From contig JAKIUQ010000034.1 of the NCBI GenBank assembly GCA_021647465.1, positions 1-7,685 of the forward strand: 7,685 nt of DNA. Reading direction: 5' to 3'. Of the stretch, positions 5,268 through 7,685 are shown piece after piece. The stretch is from Emcibacter sp. (lineage in GTDB: Bacteria; Pseudomonadota; Alphaproteobacteria; Sphingomonadales; Emcibacteraceae). Below the pieces are notes generated by a model, which was given only the letters and a program-made list of their open reading frames with translations, was not told the DNA's origin and did no database searches. Within the stretch, counting starts at the first letter, position 1. Each line of letters opens with the position of its first letter. A program made the position numbers and the translations under genes.

Positions 5268-6236
5268 TTACCCAATAGGTGACACAGATAATTTGTAGCC
5301 TATGGCGTCTGCATAGGCCATTACAGTATTAATAGGCATATTGTCGCCATTCTCAATAGCGCGTATGTCAGATGTATCAAGCTTGGTCCTGTTTTCAACA
5401 GTACGTTGGTTAATGCCCAGCCGTTCCCGCAGGTTTAAGAGCCGTTTTCCTATATGTTCTTCCGGCTCATCTTTCTCTTCAGTGTAATATAATGACTTTG
5501 AAATGGCCTCAGAAACGTCTTGAGCGGCTTCACGGATAGGATCTGCGGCCAGATGGGCATAGCGTGCAGTAGTTTCGGGTCTGGTATGGCCGAGTAATTT
5601 ACCGACGATCGGCAAACTACCAGTGAGGATAACGCCATGAGAGGCGAAGGTATGCCGCAGATCATGAATGCGAACATCGTCAAGGCTCGCCGCAGCACGT
5701 ATTTTTCGCCAAGGTTTTTGAATCTCTTTTAAATGATCGCCTTCAAGGGCGCCGGTAATGACATAGGGGTTGTCAGGAAATCGTATGGTATTGCGTAATA
5801 TCTGTTCACACTCTTTACCAAAATAGATAATTTTTTCACCTGTCTTGGAATCTGGTAGGTTGAGCTGTCGTTTTTTCAGATCAACATATTGCCATTTCAG
5901 GGTTTGAATTTCACTAAGGCGGCAGCCAGTAAAGATCAATAGCCTGATCAGCGCTACGGGTATGGGTTTTTCTGTCTCGAAATCCGAAAGGGCTTTACCT
6001 AATCTCTGTAATTCCTTACTGGACAGGAAGCGTTCTCGCCCTTTCTCTTTAAATTTCTCAACACTGTAACAGGGATTGGTGTTCTTTTCCCGGTAGCCCC
6101 ATTTTTCTGCCTGTTTCATCATGATGGATAATACGCCAATTGTCCGGTTGGCCTGGTAAGGTTTGTCTGACATGCTTTGATGTAGTTCAACGACGTTGGT
6201 ATCTGACAGGTTTGTAACGCAGGTGCGTCCAATCAT
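5268..6236 (-). CDS. N-terminally truncated tyrosine recombinase (integrase) with C-terminal XRE HTH
   Basis: A 322-residue remnant of a phage/island-type integrase. The catalytic domain is complete: R106 (FTGCRLSEI), K131 (DSKTGEK), H191 and R194 (HDLRHTFAS), H217 (LLGHTRPETTARYAHL) and nucleophile Y226. Only the end of the core-binding domain remains (about 1-60, including KPYQANRTIGVLSIMMKQAEKWG). The N-terminal arm-binding domain and about 100 residues of the usual near-400 are missing. After an acidic linker (about 250-261), residues 262-316 form an XRE-like HTH (RLLNLRERLGINQRTVENRTKL...IRAIENGDNMP), an unusual fusion. The ATG has no Shine-Dalgarno of its own but overlaps by ATGA the stop of the IS3 orfA fragment. 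Loss of arm binding probably abolishes normal integration and excision; the catalytic core might still be folded. Confidence 0.88.
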   Translation of the reverse strand: MIGRTCVTNLSDTNVVELHQSMSDKPYQANRTIGVLSIMMKQAEKWGYREKNTNPCYSVEKFKEKGRERFLSSKELQRLGKALSDFETEKPIPVALIRLLIFTGCRLSEIQTLKWQYVDLKKRQLNLPDSKTGEKIIYFGKECEQILRNTIRFPDNPYVITGALEGDHLKEIQKPWRKIRAAASLDDVRIHDLRHTFASHGVILTGSLPIVGKLLGHTRPETTARYAHLAADPIREAAQDVSEAISKSLYYTEEKDEPEEHIGKRLLNLRERLGINQRTVENRTKLDTSDIRAIENGDNMPINTVMAYADAIGYKLSVSPIG

Positions 6237-6337
6237 CGGATTAATAAACAGTCATGATGGGGCTGGTCACTGGTTAAAGCCAATCGAACAGCTTCTTCTC
6301 TAAATTCTTCGGTAAAATTACGCTTCTTATTGGGCAT
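6233..6337 (-). pseudogene. IS3-family transposase OrfA, N-terminal fragment
   Basis: An open frame of 34 codons begins MPNKKRNFTEEFREEAVRL and continues LALTSDQPHH. This is the standard start of IS3-family OrfA proteins (HTH of the type KKRxFTxEFKxEAV). After about residue 28 the similarity ends and six codons of foreign sequence lead to TGA, so the break with integrase DNA lies near 6240-6255. The start has a strong AGGAG seven bases upstream. The rest of OrfA and all of OrfB are missing, so it is not a working transposase. Its frame runs into the truncated integrase start by a four-base overlap, which may allow coupled translation. Confidence 0.75.
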
Positions 6338-6403
6338 CTGTTAACTCCTAATTCCAGGTTTGTTATAACAGATTCCCCTCCACTTTTACGAAGCAAGTCC
6401 ACA
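6338..6403 (-). mobile_element. Left end of the IS3-family element with extended -10 promoter
   Basis: On the minus strand the sequence begins TGTGGACTTGCTTCGTAAAA (from about 6403) and runs to the OrfA ribosome binding site. The TGGACT...AAAAGTGGA form resembles IS3-family terminal inverted repeats. Similarity to istB stops at the same point, so this is probably the real insertion junction. Within it TGTTATAAC (about 6361-6369) resembles an extended -10 promoter that would drive orfA and then the truncated integrase. The other IS end is not present in the window, so the boundary is inferred. Confidence 0.5.
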
Positions 6404-6406
6404 ACC

Positions 6407-6541
6407 TGTCTGGCTAAGTTGACGGATGAGTTTACCGGTATTGCCTTCGGCCTGTTCCTTGGTCAGGGCGTTGATAAGGTCAACAGCATTGTGGAAGCAG
6501 GCTTTTTTGCCCTATGCAATAAGTGAGGTTCCCAGAGCAAA
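6407..6541 (-). pseudogene. Degenerate IstB (IS21-family helper ATPase) fragment
   Basis: On the minus strand, 6407-6511 encodes GKKACFHNAVDLINALTKEQ and then AEGNTGKLIRQLSQT. This matches the part of IstB-like ATPases between Walker A and Walker B, in relatives of the form RFFNAVDLVNxLExEKAxG, just before LVILDELGYLP. Reading outward the frame meets a TAG (6512-6514), and the preceding codons (ALGTSLIA) look like a damaged P-loop region. At the other end the similarity stops abruptly at the IS3 end near 6403-6406. The gene is therefore inactivated by decay plus insertion. It indicates an older IS21-family element beside kdgK. No istA was seen. Confidence 0.6.
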
Positions 6542-6618
6542 GCCCCTTGGTTTTTGAAAGAGAAGCTGCTTAAATGACTACAAGAGGCGGACTAAAATGG
6601 GACAGTATTGAAGGGGGA
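6542..6618. other. Unassigned junction between IS remnant and kdgK
   Basis: This 77-bp gap shows no gene. It contains GGCGGACTAAAATGGGACAG (about 6587-6606), which has the look of a transposon terminus or sub-terminal repeat, but no partner copy was found in the window. It lies 13 bp beyond the kdgK stop codon, so it may mark the outer end of the IS21-family remnant. Confidence 0.25.
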
Positions 6619-7647
6619 TTAGCGTTGGACGCGGCCCGAGCCATCACCTTCCATGAGCTTTACCACTTCATTGCGGCTGACACGGTTAAAGTCCCCGGAA
6701 ATACTGTGTTTAAGGGCACTTGCGGCAACGGCAAAATTCAGGGCATCTGCGCGGTTTGAATAGAGATTTAATCCTGCGATCAGGCCAGAGGCAAAACTGT
6801 CCCCGCCGCCAACACGATCCACAATGTCGGTAAGTTCATAATGTCTTGATAAATGAAACCCGTTTTCGTCACGCAGGCAGGCCGACCAGCCGTTACGGTC
6901 CGCACTATGGCTTTCCCGAAGGGTAATTGCCATCACGGAAATATTTGGAAATATTTCCATCATACGTTCTGACAGAGCTTCATATTTGGCCGTATCCAGC
7001 TCGCCGCTTTCCACATCCACATCTGCTGAAATGCCCAGCGATTTCTGACAGTCTTCTTCATTGGCAATACCCACATCGACAAATTTCACCAGTTCGGTCA
7101 TGACTTCAGGGGCTGTTTTGCCGTATTTCCATAATTTTCCCCGGAAATTAAAATCACAGGACACCGTCACACCACGCTCTTTGGCCGCCTTCATGGCTTC
7201 CAGAGACATATCAGCTGCGCTCTGGCTTAGGGCCGGTGTGATGCCGGTAATATGCAGCCATTTGGCGCCTTTATAAATTTCATTCCAATCGAAGTCCCCC
7301 GGACCACATTGTGCAATGGAGGATGCCTCGCGGTCATAAATCACTTTGCTGGGACGTTGGTTGGAGCCAGTCTCCAGAAAATAAATACCAATACGGGAGC
7401 CCGAACGGCGGATCATATTGGTATCAACCCCGAAGCTGCGTATTTCACGGATGCAGGCCTCGCCAATATCATTGTCGGGCAGGGCGGTTACAAAAGCGGC
7501 ATCAAGGCTGTAATTCGCTAGCGCTACCGCAACATTGGCCTCGCCCCCGCCAAAGCTGGCTTCAAAAGCGGGGCTTTGGAAAAAGCGTTCATGGGCGGGG
7601 GTTTTCAGGCGTAACATAATTTCGCCAAGGGTAATAAAATCGGCCAT
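6619..7647 (-). CDS. kdgK: 2-keto-3-deoxygluconate kinase (PfkB family)
   Basis: A 342-residue PfkB/ribokinase-family sugar kinase, best matching 2-dehydro-3-deoxygluconate kinase, which makes 2-keto-3-deoxy-6-phosphogluconate from KDG and ATP for cleavage by KDPG aldolase (uronate and pectin/alginate breakdown, Entner-Doudoroff entry). Seen in order: N-terminal LGEIMLRL, substrate-side FGGGEANVAVAL at 32-43, DFNFRGKLW at 166-174, NEED at 196-199, and the PfkB signature DRVGGGDSFASGL at 277-289 with the anion hole and catalytic base D283. The ending GSGRVQR is typical for this subgroup, so the gene is complete despite the IS remnants only tens of bases after its stop. An AAGGAG six bases before the ATG (7654-7659) fixes the start. 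Cytoplasmic. Upstream context is outside the window. Confidence 0.93.
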   Translation of the reverse strand: MADFITLGEIMLRLKTPAHERFFQSPAFEASFGGGEANVAVALANYSLDAAFVTALPDNDIGEACIREIRSFGVDTNMIRRSGSRIGIYFLETGSNQRPSKVIYDREASSIAQCGPGDFDWNEIYKGAKWLHITGITPALSQSAADMSLEAMKAAKERGVTVSCDFNFRGKLWKYGKTAPEVMTELVKFVDVGIANEEDCQKSLGISADVDVESGELDTAKYEALSERMMEIFPNISVMAITLRESHSADRNGWSACLRDENGFHLSRHYELTDIVDRVGGGDSFASGLIAGLNLYSNRADALNFAVAASALKHSISGDFNRVSRNEVVKLMEGDGSGRVQR

Positions 7648-7653
7648 GGAGGG

Positions 7654-7659
7654 CTCCTT
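7654..7659 (-). promoter_or_regulatory. Strong ribosome binding site of kdgK
   Basis: The minus strand reads AAGGAG six bases before the ATG at 7647, which fixes the start codon. No clear promoter is visible in the 38 bases before the gene inside this window. Confidence 0.8.
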
Positions 7660-7685
7660 ATCTTAAGAACATTGAAAGGTTATTT

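Noticed and set aside
6401..6526. Plus-strand open frame ending in TGA at 6524-6526
   Set aside because: It looked like a hydrophobic gene end, but the opposite strand matches IstB much better, so it is an antisense shadow.
6574..6759. 61-codon plus-strand frame overlapping the end of kdgK
   Set aside because: Most of it is antisense to the conserved kinase C-terminus and it matches nothing I recognise.
7252..7619. Overlapping plus-strand frames of 89 and 102 codons opposite kdgK
   Set aside because: These are antisense shadows of a well-supported kinase gene and show no motifs.

Overview
The window is a patchwork accessory segment, probably from an alphaproteobacterium of moderate GC content. 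That placement is an inference from the style of the SEC-C-tailed UPF0149 protein, the excisionase-like HTH protein and the 2-keto-3-deoxygluconate kinase, not from a marker gene. The only ordinary housekeeping gene is kdgK (6619-7647, minus) at the right edge. Almost everything to its left looks like eroded mobile DNA and the small genes it carries.

Layout, left to right. Bases 1-127 are the 3' end of an IS481-like insertion sequence. Next comes a leftward block that probably forms one transcription unit: vapB (1580-1819), vapC (1176-1580), a UPF0149/YecA-like protein with a C-terminal SEC-C zinc motif (456-1133), and a small single-pass membrane protein (130-423). Just upstream, also leftward, is a second toxin-antitoxin pair of the YefM/YoeB type (1932-2440). 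Both pairs have recognisable operator-like repeats: a TGTACA core upstream of yefM, and ATAATACAAT-type half-sites around the vapB promoter. Two overlapping rightward genes follow: a ribbon-helix-helix protein (2620-2916) and an AlpA/excisionase-like HTH protein (2909-3151). They resemble the small DNA-binding genes of conjugative or mobilizable elements, but no relaxase or replication gene lies beside them.

The next leftward block holds an orphan ribbon-helix-helix protein (3298-3612) and a DUF4143-type AAA ATPase (3723-5045). The ATPase has a strong promoter placed so close to its start codon that the mRNA may be leaderless, with a 12-bp perfect inverted repeat just upstream. Then comes a tyrosine recombinase (5268-6236) that keeps all its catalytic residues and carries an XRE-type HTH domain at its C terminus. 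Its N-terminal arm-binding domain is gone. The break is filled by the first 28 or so codons of an IS3-family OrfA, whose frame overlaps the truncated integrase start by ATGA. That IS3 end itself sits inside a decayed istB gene of an IS21-family element (6407-6541), which lies just downstream of kdgK.

Taken together, this is probably the remnant of an integrative or mobilizable element next to kdgK, damaged by at least three IS families. What survives is mostly addiction modules and DNA-binding regulators. No tRNA, rRNA or CRISPR array was seen.
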